Assembly: GCF_027579695.1 (NCBI RefSeq)
Contig: NC_083589.1
Span: forward strand, 34,124,835-34,188,834
Length of the DNA: 64,000 bases
DNA from: Neoarius graeffei
Lineage: Eukaryota; Chordata; Actinopteri; Siluriformes; Ariidae
Direction: 5' to 3'
The notes beneath the pieces were generated by a model, which searched no databases, had not been told where the DNA came from, and saw nothing but the letters and a program-made list of their open reading frames with translations. Below, one piece after another: positions 22,995 to 33,475 of the stretch; positions within the stretch are counted from its first letter, which is position 1, and each line of letters starts with the position of its first letter. Both the position numbers and the translations under genes were made by a program.

Positions 22995-23790
22995 AATATT
23001 TATTGAACTGTTTGAAGTTTACTTCAGTTCTTCATACAGATACCAGACTCGGAGTGCACATGAATGTGTATATATATTTTTTTCATTTTACTAGGATACT
23101 GCAGATTAAATTCATCCTCACCTTGTATAAAAGATACCAGAGTTCAAATACGCATGAATATTTCAGAAAGCAAATTAAATATACTCTTACACTTTAGAAA
23201 GCATACCAAAGAGTCCATTTGCTTGTGAATATTTGATAAAGGATACCACGTATTACACTGACAGAAGAATTTTATAAAAGATGGCAGAGACTTACAGTTT
23301 CTCCTGGGCATTTTACAAAGGGCAAAAGAGACTTTAAATGCTAAAAGATACCCGAACGTTAAATTCACTTGAACATTTTATTGAAGACAGCAGAGGGTTC
23401 AGATTCCCTCGAGCATGTTTAAAAGGATATCAAAGACTCGAAATGGTCTTAGACATCCCCACAAGCATACCAGCATGCCCGGATTCTTTCAAGTTTTCAT
23501 TATTTTTAGAAGATTTAAATTCACTGGGGCATTTTACAACAAAAATAAATATATAAATAAAACAGCTGAATTAATGTAAGCACCTCCCAAAGGATGCCAC
23601 AGAGTCTGAAGCAATGCAAATATTTTACAAATCTGCATCTGCGTGCATATTTGATCATTTACGTACATAAAATCTAACATTTCTAAAAAGAAACTCATGG
23701 GTTTCTCAGTCTTTGAAGCATCCCCAATGCTACCCAAAGCATACCAGTTTGAATTCACTTAAGAATCTGGGCTTCAAAAGTGTTCTCGAA
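22995..23790. repeat. Decayed ~40-bp tandem repeat, block 2
   Basis: About 18-20 degenerate units. Clear examples: aaaagataccagagttcaaa (23126), aaagcataccaaagagtcca (23199), aaaggataccac (23236), aaaagatggcagagacttac (23277), aaaagatacccgaacg (23341), aggatatcaaagactcg (23423) and aaaggatgccacagagtctg (23588). Many units are preceded by tttac or ttta and followed by tgaatat or gcat. Same consensus and orientation as 16540-17010. Confidence 0.65.
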
Positions 23791-24074
23791 TGATTCCAAA
23801 GGTGATGATACACAGGGCGACTTTTTGGGCAACGTTGCCAGAAAATTGCACTTCGACACTTTCCCATTGAGATTGGGCAACCTAATTTCTATCTGAACAA
23901 TTTTGATCGTTTTGGCAACTTTTTAAGATCATCCAATCAGAGTGCTAGCAGCGAATCACATGACCACCTGAAAACTTTTGAAATTTTCAACAAAGATGGC
24001 GGTGTTTTAACAGCAGTGGAGCACAGAAAAAAAAAGACAATTTATATCTGTTTATGTTGGTAAGTTGTTATGTG

Positions 24075-24310
24075 TACCGTGAGCTAACCACCGCTCCATA
24101 GTGATTGAATGGGATTTAGCTAACAAGCGATGGTTTATGTTAACATAGTTAGCTGAAAGTTATCGCTACCTGTGTAGACATCAATTTTTTTTTTCAGCTA
24201 AGTGTAAACTGCCGTAAGCTAGCCACCGGTCCATAGAGATTGAATGGAATTTAGCTAACTAGCAGTGGTTTTTGCTAACATAGTTAGCTGAAAGTTATTG
24301 CTGGCTATGT
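24075..24310. repeat. Tandem duplication, two ~125-bp units
   Basis: ccgtgagctaaccaccg (24077) and ccgtaagctagccaccg (24211) start two copies that both continue through tccatag, gattgaatgg and atttagctaac to ttagctgaaagttat. Confidence 0.85.
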
Positions 24311-24353
24311 CGGAATAACGTTAGCTCTCTTGCATCAAGTTAAAAGTGATGGG

Positions 24354-24525
24354 TGGGGGCATTGTGGCTCAGGCGCCATACCATAAATCCGGGGACCCGA
24401 GTTCGATTCCAATCCAAGGTCATTTCCCAATCCCTCCCTGTCTCTCTTTCCCACTCATTTCCTGTCCTGTCTCTATACTGTCCTATCCAATAAAGGTGAA
24501 AAAAGCCCAAAAAAAATCTTTAAAA
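24354..24525 (+). mobile_element. tRNA-derived SINE (polyA-tailed type)
   Basis: tRNA-like head with B box gagttcgattcc, then tgtctctctttcccac and tcctatccaataaagg, ending in an A-rich tail. The TSD aaaagtgatggg is exact at 24342-24353 and 24526-24537. It is unrelated to the type A/B SINEs and lies inside the ggcaac element. Confidence 0.88.
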
Positions 24526-25330
24526 AAAAGTGATGGGCAGCTTATGATTTTTTTTTTTTTGTGAGTTGTAATAGAGATTGTCTAACTTATCGTCTGATTT
24601 AATTCACATACAGAGCACGACTGCTTGTGGAACCCGAGGGCAAAACAGTACAAACTTCAGGATCTAAAACAGAAAGAAAGCCTTACAGCAGCTCTGTCAC
24701 CCCCTTTTCCTTCTCAGCAGCATCTCCTGGTCCATGTCCTTTTTTCTTTTTTGCTGAGATGAGAATTAAACGATTGTGTTTTTGTGATGTATGTGTCAGT
24801 TATTAGTTATAGCACATGTGATTCAGGCGAGTAGCATTTTTCAAGAGATTTAAAGTGTTATTATTAACAGAATAGTGTGATTATTTTGACTTCTACATGT
24901 TAAAATAATGGCAAATCATCTTTTGACTGGAGTACCTATTCAGTTTTGTTCCAGAAGTGATACTTGAGCAAAATAAAGGCTGAAGCCAAGACAAAATGAC
25001 AGCTGCAAATATTTCAGTATCCATCTTGGCAGTGTCTGTCTCCCTGGTAATAGATTTGCTCTTATCTGATTGGTTGTTGCCAATTGTCTGTTGCCCTAAT
25101 TAGTTGCCCTGTGTCTCACCTGGTTGCCCGTTGCCAGCAACATTGCCCAAAAAGTTGCCCAGTGTATCATCATCTTAATGATGCTCTCATTTATCAAGAA
25201 AGACCAACCTCTGACAAGGAATCCAAGAGTCTGTCTGAGAGGGTAGTATTGCCTTCCTCTCTCCTCTTTCGATCAGTGCTACACCAAATCACACTACTGA
25301 TTAACTCAAGTGTACAGAAAAGGATAGTTA

Positions 25331-25742
25331 AGCTATGGTCACACTACAGCTCGCGATGCTTTGCATTGGGTGGTCAATGAAAATGAGGCGTTTTGGTGGC
25401 GATGCATGGCGATATACAGGTGAGCTAAAAGTTATGGTCACACAGCAGGTGAACACTTGACTGTCACGTCTTCGCGCACTTGAGCCTGGCACAGCTCGAG
25501 CGGCTGCACACACTCACGGAGCGCATTGTGTGTGCTTTTGGGACCCAGTCATTATGGGAAAAGCCTGATGCTGATTTGAGCGCACTCAGCACGCGCAAAT
25601 AAGGACGCTGTTTTCACATTGACTTTGCAAAGTATAAGCTTGGAGGACAATCACTGTGCATCACACGATTGGTGCCAGTGCTATCAATTTTTCATCCTCA
25701 AGTATTCTCAAACCCATTGTGAGCTGTAGTGTGACCAGGGCC
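25331..25742. mobile_element. PIF/Harbinger-type MITE (412 bp)
   Basis: The ends share ggtcacactacagct in inverted orientation. TTA flanks both ends exactly (25328-25330 and 25743-25745). Subterminal gcgatg motifs recur on the left. No coding. Confidence 0.82.
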
Positions 25743-25759
25743 TTACTGCTGACCTCAAA

Positions 25760-26355
25760 GTGTATGAAGTCCAACCTCATGACAGTTTGAAAAGATTTTA
25801 CGAAAGGACATATGGTATTATGATCACATCTCTACCTGCTTATTTGAGCAATGGTTCAATCAACCAATCATGTGGCAGCAGTGCATACAACATGTGAGGC
25901 TGCAAAGTTCTGAGCTGTGCATGCAAAGTTTATTTCAACAGTTACTTTGGCATCCAATATACAAAAAAATTCTTAATATTCCATTTGCTTACTGTTGGAA
26001 CAATTTTACAACATTAGGTAATCTGACCGAAGGGAGAGTGATTAAGAGTGGCCAAGCTAGTGTTACGGCTACTGCTAGCAAAGAGGCAGCTAGCACAGTT
26101 GAGGCACTTTCCCTGTTGAGAAGATTATGATGGCGATTGAGCTCATTGAGCACAAAAATGGATACTCGAACAGCTGCCCTTCATCAAGAAATAGTCTCCA
26201 TCTGTCAAGAGCTGCATCCAAACTTCTGCTAGCGCACAAAATGCTAAGCACATTGAGAATCTAGAACATTCTGACACAGAATGGAGCTGATTAGTCATGG
26301 CCATGGAAACTACAGTGAAACATCTACACTCAGAGGTGTGTAGTTGAAATAAAAA
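25760..26355 (+). repeat. Probable L1-type LINE 5' region, degenerate
   Basis: Precedes and runs into the ORF1 fossil. From about 26130 the translation MDTRAALHQE-like, in a broken frame, resembles a coiled-coil start of L1-type ORF1. Stops are frequent. Confidence 0.4.
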
Positions 26356-26815
26356 ATGCTTGGACTTGGAAGGCAGTTGGTGTCACCAGAACATCTGCCT
26401 AGTTGGAACTGAGGAAGGTAAAGAAAGGAGAAACCCGTGGAAGTTCTGTGCAATTGTGTTGAAGGAGATATCCGACCTCAGGGACGTACCATGCTTCATG
26501 TGCGTCATGGAGATATCAAGGATCACATCCTCCACCTTTCTGGTCAGAAGAAGCAGCTATTTTACAAGGATAAACATGGATACACCAGAGGTCACTAAGA
26601 AGTAAGCTGCTTTTACAAATGTCAGATTCAGCCTCTGCTTTCCTGCTAAACTCTGAATCAGGTTTTAGGGAGAGGAAAAATCCTTTAAGGATCTTGAATG
26701 AACCATATCTTATGTACAGGAGAACATTCGAGCTCCATCGTGACCATGATCCAAGACTAAGGCAACAGTCTACGTTAAACTATTCAAAGACTAGGGCAAG
26801 GGTCGAACATGTTTG
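26356..26815 (+). pseudogene. L1/Tx1-type ORF1 fossil
   Basis: The frame across 26360-26605 reads CLDLEGSW then HQNICLVGTEEGKE and NPWKFCAIVLKE, matching the RNA-recognition region of L1-type ORF1 (usually LE.R.RR.NI...G..E). It breaks at 26605 and related sequence continues in other frames (GQKKQLFYKDKHGYT at about 26547-26591). ORF1 proteins package LINE RNA. With several stops and no adjacent ORF2, this is an old 5' or internal fragment. The ORF2-like piece at 28580-28995 may be the same element, split by later insertions. Confidence 0.6.
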
Positions 26816-26831
26816 ACAGCCAATGTAACAT

Positions 26832-27190
26832 TCATTCATTCATTCATTGTCTATAGCACTTATCCATTGCAGGATGAGGGTGGGCTGGAGCCAATCCCAT
26901 TTGACCTTGGGCAAGAGGCAGGGTACTCTTTGGACGGGTTGCCAGTCTACCATGGGATTAACACAGAGAAACAGACAGCCATTCACACTCACAGCCACAC
27001 CTCTGGGCAATGCCAAGTAGCCAGTTGACCAAATCTGCATGATTTTGGACTGTAGGAGGAAACCAAAGCACCTGGAAGAAACCCACGCAAGCACGAGGAG
27101 AACATGGAAACTTCACACAGAAAGAGCCCAGTTGACTGCAAGGTACAAACCCAAAACCTTCATGCTGCGAAGCAACAGTGATAATTGCAG
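26832..27190 (-). mobile_element. Old SINE type A
   Basis: Same order as the other type A copies (tail, core, head on the minus strand) but strongly diverged: ggctggagccaatcccat, attcacactcacagccacac, gcatgattttggactgtagg. Clear TSDs are lost. Confidence 0.8.
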
Positions 27191-27319
27191 CTAATCACCA
27201 GCTCCCAGCCTTCCTCTTCAATAATACATTTGATCAGGGATTCAAATAAGGGAAATTTGAATATTATGTTGTATAAAGAAGGCATTTTCATACCGTTTGA
27301 TCAAGTTAAGCATGAGTTT

Positions 27320-27344
27320 GTATCTATCTATCTATCTATCTATC
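27320..27344. repeat. (TATC)n microsatellite
   Basis: About 6 units. Confidence 0.9.
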
Positions 27345-27848
27345 TGCATTCACTGGATTTGAGCAATTGTGCGCTCTGATTGGTTACTCTACCACTAGGC
27401 TATCAGATCATATACCGTGAGTAGAGAAAAACAAAATGGCAGCGCGTGTTGCTGAACCAACAGAGGATGAAATAAAAGCTCTACTCGAAAACAAAACCCC
27501 CCAAAATACAAAAAAGCAACAAAATACGGAATAAAAGTATTTGATGGTAAGAACATATCTTTTTTTTTCAAGAATTATTATAATTCTAGCATTTTTCACA
27601 AATTGCTCATTTGTTTACATTCTAAGCGGAAATTATTTTGTCAGACGTTTTGTATAAAGTTTTTATTTATCAAATTTGCAAAAAATAAAAATAAAAATGC
27701 TCTGTTCCTGAAAATCCAGTGAATGTGGACAGAATAAAACAATTATTCCACTCAATCTCGTCGTACATGGCTTATAGTCAACTCAGGGCTACGCACCTCA
27801 TCGGCTATCAGCTCATGTACGACTTGATTTCATGGAATAACTGTTATA
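27345..27848 (+). mobile_element. Crypton-like hairpin-ended element, copy 2
   Basis: Begins near attcactggatttgagcaa, has an inverted CCAAT box (ctgattgg) at about 27375, an ATG exon at 27436, an intron-like stretch, and ends in an imperfect hairpin. There aattattccactcaatctcg (27740) pairs with ttgatttcatggaataact (27825). The related copy at 5196-5890 lies in the opposite orientation. No terminal inverted repeat of the cut-and-paste type is seen. Confidence 0.6.
27436..27546 (+). pseudogene. Crypton-like tyrosine recombinase N-terminal exon, frameshifted
   Basis: Translation starts MAARVAEPTEDEIKALLENK and continues with TPQNTKK. A single missing base in an A-run then shifts the frame; in the next frame it continues ATKYGIKVFD and meets a GTAAG donor at 27547. 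The pattern NT+KATKYGI+VF matches the SAM-like N-terminal domain of Crypton-type tyrosine recombinases and their domesticated relatives, by recollection only. No catalytic domain follows in this copy. Confidence 0.5.
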
Positions 27849-27850
27849 TA

Positions 27851-28557
27851 CAGTACCGTGCAAAAGTATTAGGCACCTTATTTTTTTTCATACAAACTTT
27901 GTTATAGATTTCTATTTGATGACTTCTACATGACTGCGATGACCTGGTGACTTGTCCAGGGTGTACCCCGCCTCTCGCCCATAGTCAGCTGGGATAGGCT
28001 CCAGCTTGTCTGTGTCCCTGTCGAACAGAATAAGCGGCTACAGATAATGGATGAACGGATGGATGGATGGATGGATGGATGGACTTCTACATGATCGAGT
28101 CGGTACAAAAACATTTTAGAGTCCAAACGTTCATTTTCCAGCACAAAATTAAATGTTACAGGAAAAAAAATGTTTGTATCTGAGCAGCATATTACATAAG
28201 AGAGCACTTTTCAGATTAAAAAAAAGAAAACGTAATGAAGGCTACTGAGTTTTGTTGCAAAATGAAGAAGCGAGTGTGACAGTTAAAGTGTCCAGAAGAA
28301 CTGTGGCTGGTTCTGTAAGATGCTCAGTAAAACCTACAGCTTACTTCCGCATAAAACTGCACTCACTGTACCTGAGACTACTATTTTTTTTTAAAGCAAA
28401 GGGTCGTCTCGCACCAAGTATTGACTTTCTTTCATTTATTATGGCTTACTGCTGTTTATAGTATTTTTTAATGTTGAAACATTTCATTTCATTATTTTTA
28501 AGCCACTTTTGGTCTACAGCATTTCTTTACATGTGCTAAGACTTTTGCACAGAACTG
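27851..28557. mobile_element. Tc1/mariner-type MITE, copy 2
   Basis: Left end cagtaccgtgcaaaagtatt and right end gacttttgcacagaactg are inverted, with TA on both sides (27849-27850 and 28558-28559). It matches 27-580 over most of its length and carries a SINE at 27934-28081. Confidence 0.85.
27934..28081 (+). mobile_element. SINE type A, 5'-truncated
   Basis: Only the tail half is present, ending in six ggat units. The 13-bp TSD gacttctacatga is exact at 27921-27933 and 28082-28094, so this truncated copy inserted by retrotransposition into the MITE. Confidence 0.92.
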
Positions 28558-28579
28558 TATATATTTAGAAATCAGACAT

Positions 28580-28995
28580 TTTATATGGAATCAGTTTATT
28601 CAAATTCCTTTCCGCCACCAAAAACATCTCTGGAAACCAAATCTAGAGGGAAGGGAATAATAACAGGGCTTTATCGAGTTATATTTTATATGGGAGGCTC
28701 TTCACTCTCAATAATAAAGGAAATCTGGGAGAGGGATTTGGAGACAGGCATAACCGAAGATCAGTGGAATAAAATACTTCACTCTTCATCAATTTGTGCG
28801 AGAGACGGTTTTATTCTATTCAAGATCGTAAGATTGTAAGATCGGCTGTATATGTCAAAGGTCAAGCTTTCCAAAATTTTCCCTGGGGTTAGTCCTAATT
28901 GTGACCAATGCAACCTCGCGCTTGCCAGTCTTTAACACACATTTTGGTACTGTAACACCCAAGTCTAGTAGCATTCTGGTCCTCTAACATTATTG
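28580..28995 (+). pseudogene. L1/Tx1-type ORF2 C-terminal fossil
   Basis: Two frames together give IWERDLETGITEDQWNKIL, then SKVKLSKIFPGVSPNCDQC and ALASLTHTFWYC. The W..DL.....W..IL block followed by a Cys-x2-Cys...His...Cys knuckle matches the C-terminal end of L1/Tx1-type ORF2. A frameshift near 28835 joins the parts. The endonuclease and reverse transcriptase domains are absent nearby. Confidence 0.65.
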
Positions 28996-29038
28996 GAAGA
29001 ACAACAGAATGAAGAAAAAACAAAAAAGTGATCTCTTG

Positions 29039-29548
29039 CCCCTTTTCCACCAAAGCAGTTCCAGGGCTGGTTCGAGGCCAGTGCTTAGTTTGGAACCTGG
29101 TTTTCTGTTTCCACTGACAAATAACTGGCTCTGGCGCCAGAAAAACCGGTTCCAGGCTAGCACCAACTCTCTGCTGGGCCAGAGGAAAGAACCGCTTACG
29201 TCAGCGGGGGGGCGGAGTTGTTAAGACCAACAACAATAACAAGACCGCGAAAGATCACCATTTTTAAGCGACGAGAAGCAGCAGCTGTACAAACGCGAAG
29301 TCATCCTTTATTATTATTGTTGTTGTTGCTGCTGCTTCTTCCATGTTGTTTTTGCTTTGATATTCGTGCCAAGGTTTATGCAAACGTAGCGACGTAACTG
29401 ACGTATACAGCGACATAATGACGTGGCTTCCCTTAGCACCGCAAGCTATGGAAAAGCAAACTGGTTCTCAGCTGGCTCGCAAGTTGAACGAGTTGTGAAC
29501 CAGCACCAGCCCCGAACCAGCCCTGGAACTGATTTGGTGGAAAAGGGG
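29039..29548. mobile_element. TIR element (ccccttttccacc ends), copy 1
   Basis: The ends ccccttttccaccaaagcag and the inverted ggtggaaaagggg pair for about 45 bp, including ttccagggctggttc. Copy 2 lies at 51557-52759. The interior has a CpG-rich patch and a gttgttgttgctgctgct tract. The TSD is not convincing. Confidence 0.8.
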
Positions 29549-29564
29549 TATCTGTGACTTTAAC

Positions 29565-30010
29565 CATGGCATGGGTGTTGGTACCAGGTTGAGTATTTCA
29601 GATACTGCTATTCTAGGAATTTCACACACAACTGTCTCTAAAGTTTACACAGAATGATGTGAAAAGCAAAAAACACTGCATGAGTGGATTATCTGCAGGT
29701 TGAAAGACCTTGTTGATGAGAGAGATTAGAGGAGAATGACCAGACTGGTTTCAAATCACAGGAAGTCTACAGTATCTCAAATAGTCACTCTTTACAACAG
29801 TGGTGAGCAGAAAAGCATCTCAGAATGAACAACACATCAAACCCTGAGGTGGATGACCTACAACAGAAGAAGACCACATCAGGTTCCACTCCTGTCGGCC
29901 AAGAACAAGAATCTGAGGCTGTCATGGGCACCGACTCACCAAAACTGGACGAATCACCTGGTCTTTTTCTCTCGTTTTCAAACGACAAGTGCATGCCCAA
30001 TCATGCTGCC
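29565..30010 (+). pseudogene. Tc1-like transposase fragment
   Basis: Parallels 44740-45100 (catgggtgttggt, gagtatttcaga, ctgctnttct, ttcacacacaac). Broken frames give the N-terminal region of a Tc1 transposase (for example ISHTTVSKVY). Ends near 30010; no terminal repeats remain. Confidence 0.65.
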
Positions 30011-30064
30011 ATTAGATAACTGCATAAATGAACACACACACACAGTTTTGCTATATTTTGACTA

Positions 30065-30735
30065 TTTTCATTTTAAAGCTTTAAACAGAATTTGCTGAAG
30101 ATTTTATTATCCTAATAAACAATAATAACGAGACTAAAAGATCTGCTTCTTAAGTGAATGAAGAAATTGTCTGAAATCGTTTATGACTTCTGCTTACTGG
30201 CGTATTATAAATGGGTCAGAAATCTTTCTCAGTGCTCGAGCAGAGAAATGACCTGACACGGAAAGTCAGTAATATTGTAATACTGACACATGAATAAATT
30301 GTAGTTTCCACAATATCTCTCCTGCTGCCCCCCTTTTTCCCTTCCCCCCCTCCCCTTCCTCTCTTCCCCATATCTTATTCTTTTTATATTTGAATATGTA
30401 AATACTTAATTTATTTTAATTTATCTAGAAGTTTTTCTCTATTTCTATTCTCTATTTATCTGTAATGATGCTGCTGGAATCTTAATTTCCCTGAGGGAAC
30501 CCTCCCAAAGGGATCAATAAAGTTTTATCTAATCTAATCTAATCTAATCTAATCTAATCTAATCTAATCTAATCTAATCTAATCTAATCTAATCTAATCT
30601 AATAAACCTGCATTTCTATAACCATGAATGAGAACCATTAAGACGTCACACCATCGAGTTGGTGAACAAGCAAAGGTCACTCAAAATGATGATTAATGCA
30701 TGATTATAATGTGCTGTTAAAATAGATATACGGCA
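30065..30735. mobile_element. Tc1-like 3' end fragment, copy 2, split by a LINE tail
   Basis: Matches 6800-7090 in two parts: 30065-30265 (ttttattatcctaataaaca) and about 30625-30735 (gaaccattaagacgtcacac). The interruption is at about 30266-30624. Confidence 0.75.
30266..30602 (+). mobile_element. 5'-truncated LINE 3' end with (TAATC)n tail
   Basis: Ends with ttccctgagggaaccctccc, gggatcaataaagt and then about 13 TAATC units at 30533-30602. A hairpin followed by a short tandem tail is typical of L2/CR1/Rex-type LINE 3' ends. There is no coding. Confidence 0.65.
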
Positions 30736-30741
30736 TAATAT

Positions 30742-31705
30742 ACACCAATCAGCCATATAAGTATGACCACTGATAGGTGAAATGAATAACATTGCTATAT
30801 CTCATTACACTGGCACCTGCACGCCCGGAACACCGCACAGGCTTCATATGGCTTCAGCCTAGGGGCCCCCATGCCCCCTGCCTCGCAGGGGGGCCCCCAA
30901 TTGGTCAAAAGAAAGAAAAACCTTCATATTCATTGGCTCAAAATGAATATTTAAATAAACGGACACTGATTGGGTGAGGCAAATCCGCCTTCCATATATA
31001 AACATTAGATGTCACGCACAACGTCACTCCACAGTTGAACAGTGAACATGTGTGACAGGAAATACGAGAGCGGTGCTCAAAAGCCGCAAGACGCAACAGC
31101 AAAAAGCCCAACGTGACAGTTCTATTGAGCTTTTTGAGCTTTATAAAATTTCATTTTGAGCTTTATAAAAAAAAAACAAAAAAAAAACTTTAAAATGTAG
31201 AAAATAGACAGTTCTTTACAGGTAGATGGGATAAGATGGTGGTGGCCGGGGGGGGGGGGGGGGGGGGGGGGGGGGCTACAGCAACTTGTACCCCTGGTCA
31301 TGTTAATCCGGCTCTGGGCACCTGTCAAGGGATGGGATAAATTAGGCAGCAAGAGATGAGAACAGTCATCGAAATTGAAATTGATGTGTTGGAAGTAGGA
31401 AAAATGGGCAACTGTAAGGATCTGAGTGACTTTGAAAAGGGCCAAATTGTGCTGGCGAGATGACTGGGTCTGAGCATCTCCAAAATGGCACATCTTGTTG
31501 GGTGTTCCCGGTATGCAGTGGTTAGTACCTACCAAAAGTGGTCTAAGGAAGGACAAATGGTGAACCGGCGACAGGGTCATGGGTGTCAAAAGCTCATTGA
31601 TTCACATGGGGCACGAAGGCTAGCCCATATGGTCCAATCCCACAGAAGAGCTGCAACTATAGCACAAACTACTGAAAAAGTTAATGTTGACACCTTTCTG
31701 TTTTA
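30742..31705 (+). mobile_element. Tc1-like 5' half, split by a hAT-like insertion
   Basis: Single-arm copy of the sequence that forms the palindrome at 600-1490, starting acaccaatcagccat. Interrupted at 30820-31316. It ends near 31705 after the N-terminal third of the transposase. Confidence 0.8.
30820..31316. mobile_element. hAT-like non-autonomous element (497 bp)
   Basis: Flanked by exact 8-bp copies of ggcacctg (30812-30819 and 31317-31324). Removing it restores the Tc1 sequence, which fixes the boundaries. The ends cacgcccgg and ccggctctg are weakly inverted. It contains a run of 28 G at 31248-31275. Confidence 0.8.
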
Positions 31706-31706
31706 G
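31485..31706 (+). pseudogene. Tc1-like transposase N-terminal fragment
   Basis: The frame reads HLVGCSRYAVVSTYQKWSKE, then VNRRQGHG and RRLAHMVQSHRRATIAQ-like sequence. This is the end of the paired-like DNA-binding domain of a Tc1 transposase. The catalytic domain is absent; the frame runs out into unrelated A-rich sequence at about 31705. Confidence 0.75.
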
Positions 31707-32036
31707 CCAAAAAAAGCAAAGAAAGAAACAAAAAAAAACCCGCCACAAGAACCCAAGGATAGAAGAATTTAATATAGAAATGCATCAGTATTTGAAAACA
31801 CTGCATGAACTGAGAAACAAGAAAGTTTTAAGGATTTCATATTTATACAAAAGTTTGAAAAAAGTATTTATTTATTTTGTTCAGGGTGAATTCAGATATC
31901 CTGGGATTTCTGACTTGCCTAAACTAACATAACTGATCAATTATAAATAACTTTCAGCACATAAAAAGTAACCATATGATTTTATATTTCTTCCAAGATT
32001 TAAAAAAAAATCAAAATCAAGAAAAAACAACCCTTA
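31706..32036. other. Unassigned A/T-rich sequence
   Basis: No gene or repeat recognised. Confidence 0.4.
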
Positions 32037-32825
32037 CACTGCAAAAAACTGAAAACTGAATTTGAGGAGAAAGTGCTTAATAGTAGTGAAATTATCTTGC
32101 TGCATGGACAGATAATTTTACTTGACAAGACACCTCAGAATAAATTGGTTACAATCTAGAACTAGTTTGAATAATCTCAGAGTTGGTGTCTTGGTTTTTT
32201 TCTACACTGAAAAATGCTATCTTAATAACTTAGAATATCTTGAATATAGGGGGCGGCACGGTGGTGTAGCGCTTTCCCCTCACAGCAAGAAGGTCCGGGT
32301 TCGAGCCCCGTGGCCGGCGAAGGCCTTTCTGTGCGGAGTTTGCATGTTCTCCCCATGTCCGCGTGGGTTTCCTCTGGGTGCTCCGGTTTCCCCCACAGTC
32401 CAAAGACATGCAGGTTAGGTTAACTGGTGACTCTAAATTGACCGTAGGTGTGAATGTGAGTGTGAATGGTTGTCTGTGTCTATGTGTCAGCCCTGTGATG
32501 ACCTGGCGACTTGTCCAGGGTGAACCCCGCCTTTCGCCCGTAGTCAGCTGGGATAGGCTCCAGCTTGCCTGCGACCCTGTAGAACAGGATAAAGCGGCTA
32601 CAGATAATGAGATGAGATGAGATCTTGAATATAGTTGAAACGATCTAGTATTTCCTATTAGAAGAATACAAAACACCAACTCTGAGATTATTCAAACTAG
32701 TTCTAGATTGTAACCAACTTATTCCAAGATGTCTTGTCAAGTAAAATTATCTGTCCATGCAGCAAGATAACTTCACTACGATTAAGGACTTTCTCCTCAA
32801 ATTCAGTTTTCAGTTTTTTGCAGTG
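32037..32825. mobile_element. Fold-back Tc1/mariner-type MITE with a SINE in its loop
   Basis: Starts cactgcaaaaaactgaaaac and ends with its inverse, with TA on both sides (32035-32036 and 32826-32827). The arms pair for about 155-160 bp (32037-32195 with 32669-32825). Without the SINE the element is about 404 bp. Confidence 0.87.
32250..32621 (+). mobile_element. SINE type A, near full length
   Basis: Head to gatgagatga tail, with a short deletion in the head (gtgtagcgctttcc). The 13-bp TSD atcttgaatatag is exact at 32237-32249 and 32622-32634. It sits in the loop of the fold-back MITE. Confidence 0.93.
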
Positions 32826-32928
32826 TAATGACCGTGATGGACATGTTCAATCTAGCAGTATTAGCTCCAGTGCCAAAATAACTTGGTGAACACGATATAC
32901 TGAGCACAGCTTTGGGACATGATAGACA

Positions 32929-32935
32929 TTTTTTT

Positions 32936-32966
<31 letters not shown>

Positions 32967-32968
32967 GG
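32929..32968. repeat. Poly(T)-poly(G) tract
   Basis: 17 T followed directly by 23 G. Confidence 0.95.
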
Positions 32969-32981
32969 TTAAATTTGTAAA

Positions 32982-33329
32982 ACATCCATCCATTATCTGT
33001 AGCTGCTTATCCTGTTCTCCAGGGTCACAGGCAAGCTGGAGCCTATCCCAACTGACTACAGGTGAGAGGCGGGGTACACCCTGGACAAGTCGCCAGGTCA
33101 TCACAGGGCTGACACATAGACACAGACAACCGTTCACACTCACATTCACACCTACGGTCAATTTAGAGTCACCAGTTAGCCTAACCTGCATGTCTTTGGA
33201 CTGTGGGAGGAACCCCACGCAGACAACATCCAAACTCCACACAGAAAGGCCCTCGCCAGCTGCTGGGCTCAAACCCAGAACCTTCTTGCTGTGAGGTGAC
33301 AGTGCTAACCACTACACCACCATGCTGCC
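32982..33329 (-). mobile_element. SINE type A
   Basis: Tail (ccatccattatctgtagctg) through core to head. Flanking aatttgtaaa (32972) and aatttgtgaa (33330) form a one-mismatch TSD. A small deletion lies in the core near 33209-33220. Confidence 0.88.
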
Positions 33330-33475
33330 AATTTGTGAACATTTCCTTCAAATGTTTTTTTTTTCCCTGAAGGTTCCAGACTTGAGATTTGAACTCACAA
33401 CCTTCTGATGACAAATACACAACACTAAAATACAACACAATTGTCTTGTCCTGTGCAAGGCTTGTCCTGGCGAAG

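Larger units (their letters stand above)
23801..25174. mobile_element. TIR element with subterminal ggcaac/gttgcc clusters
   Basis: The left end ggtgatgatacacagggc and right end gcccagtgtatcatcatc are inverted, and pairing continues through ctttttgggcaa. Motifs ggcaac/gttgcc are clustered in the first 150 and last 150 bp, as transposase-binding sites often are. Flanks AAA and TTA suggest a decayed TWA target (PIF/Harbinger type), but this is weak. The interior has a tandem duplication and a SINE. Confidence 0.65.

Noticed and set aside
16540..23790. CRISPR-like array
   Set aside because: Units are degenerate and contiguous, with no constant repeat and unique spacer pattern; the sequence is eukaryotic.
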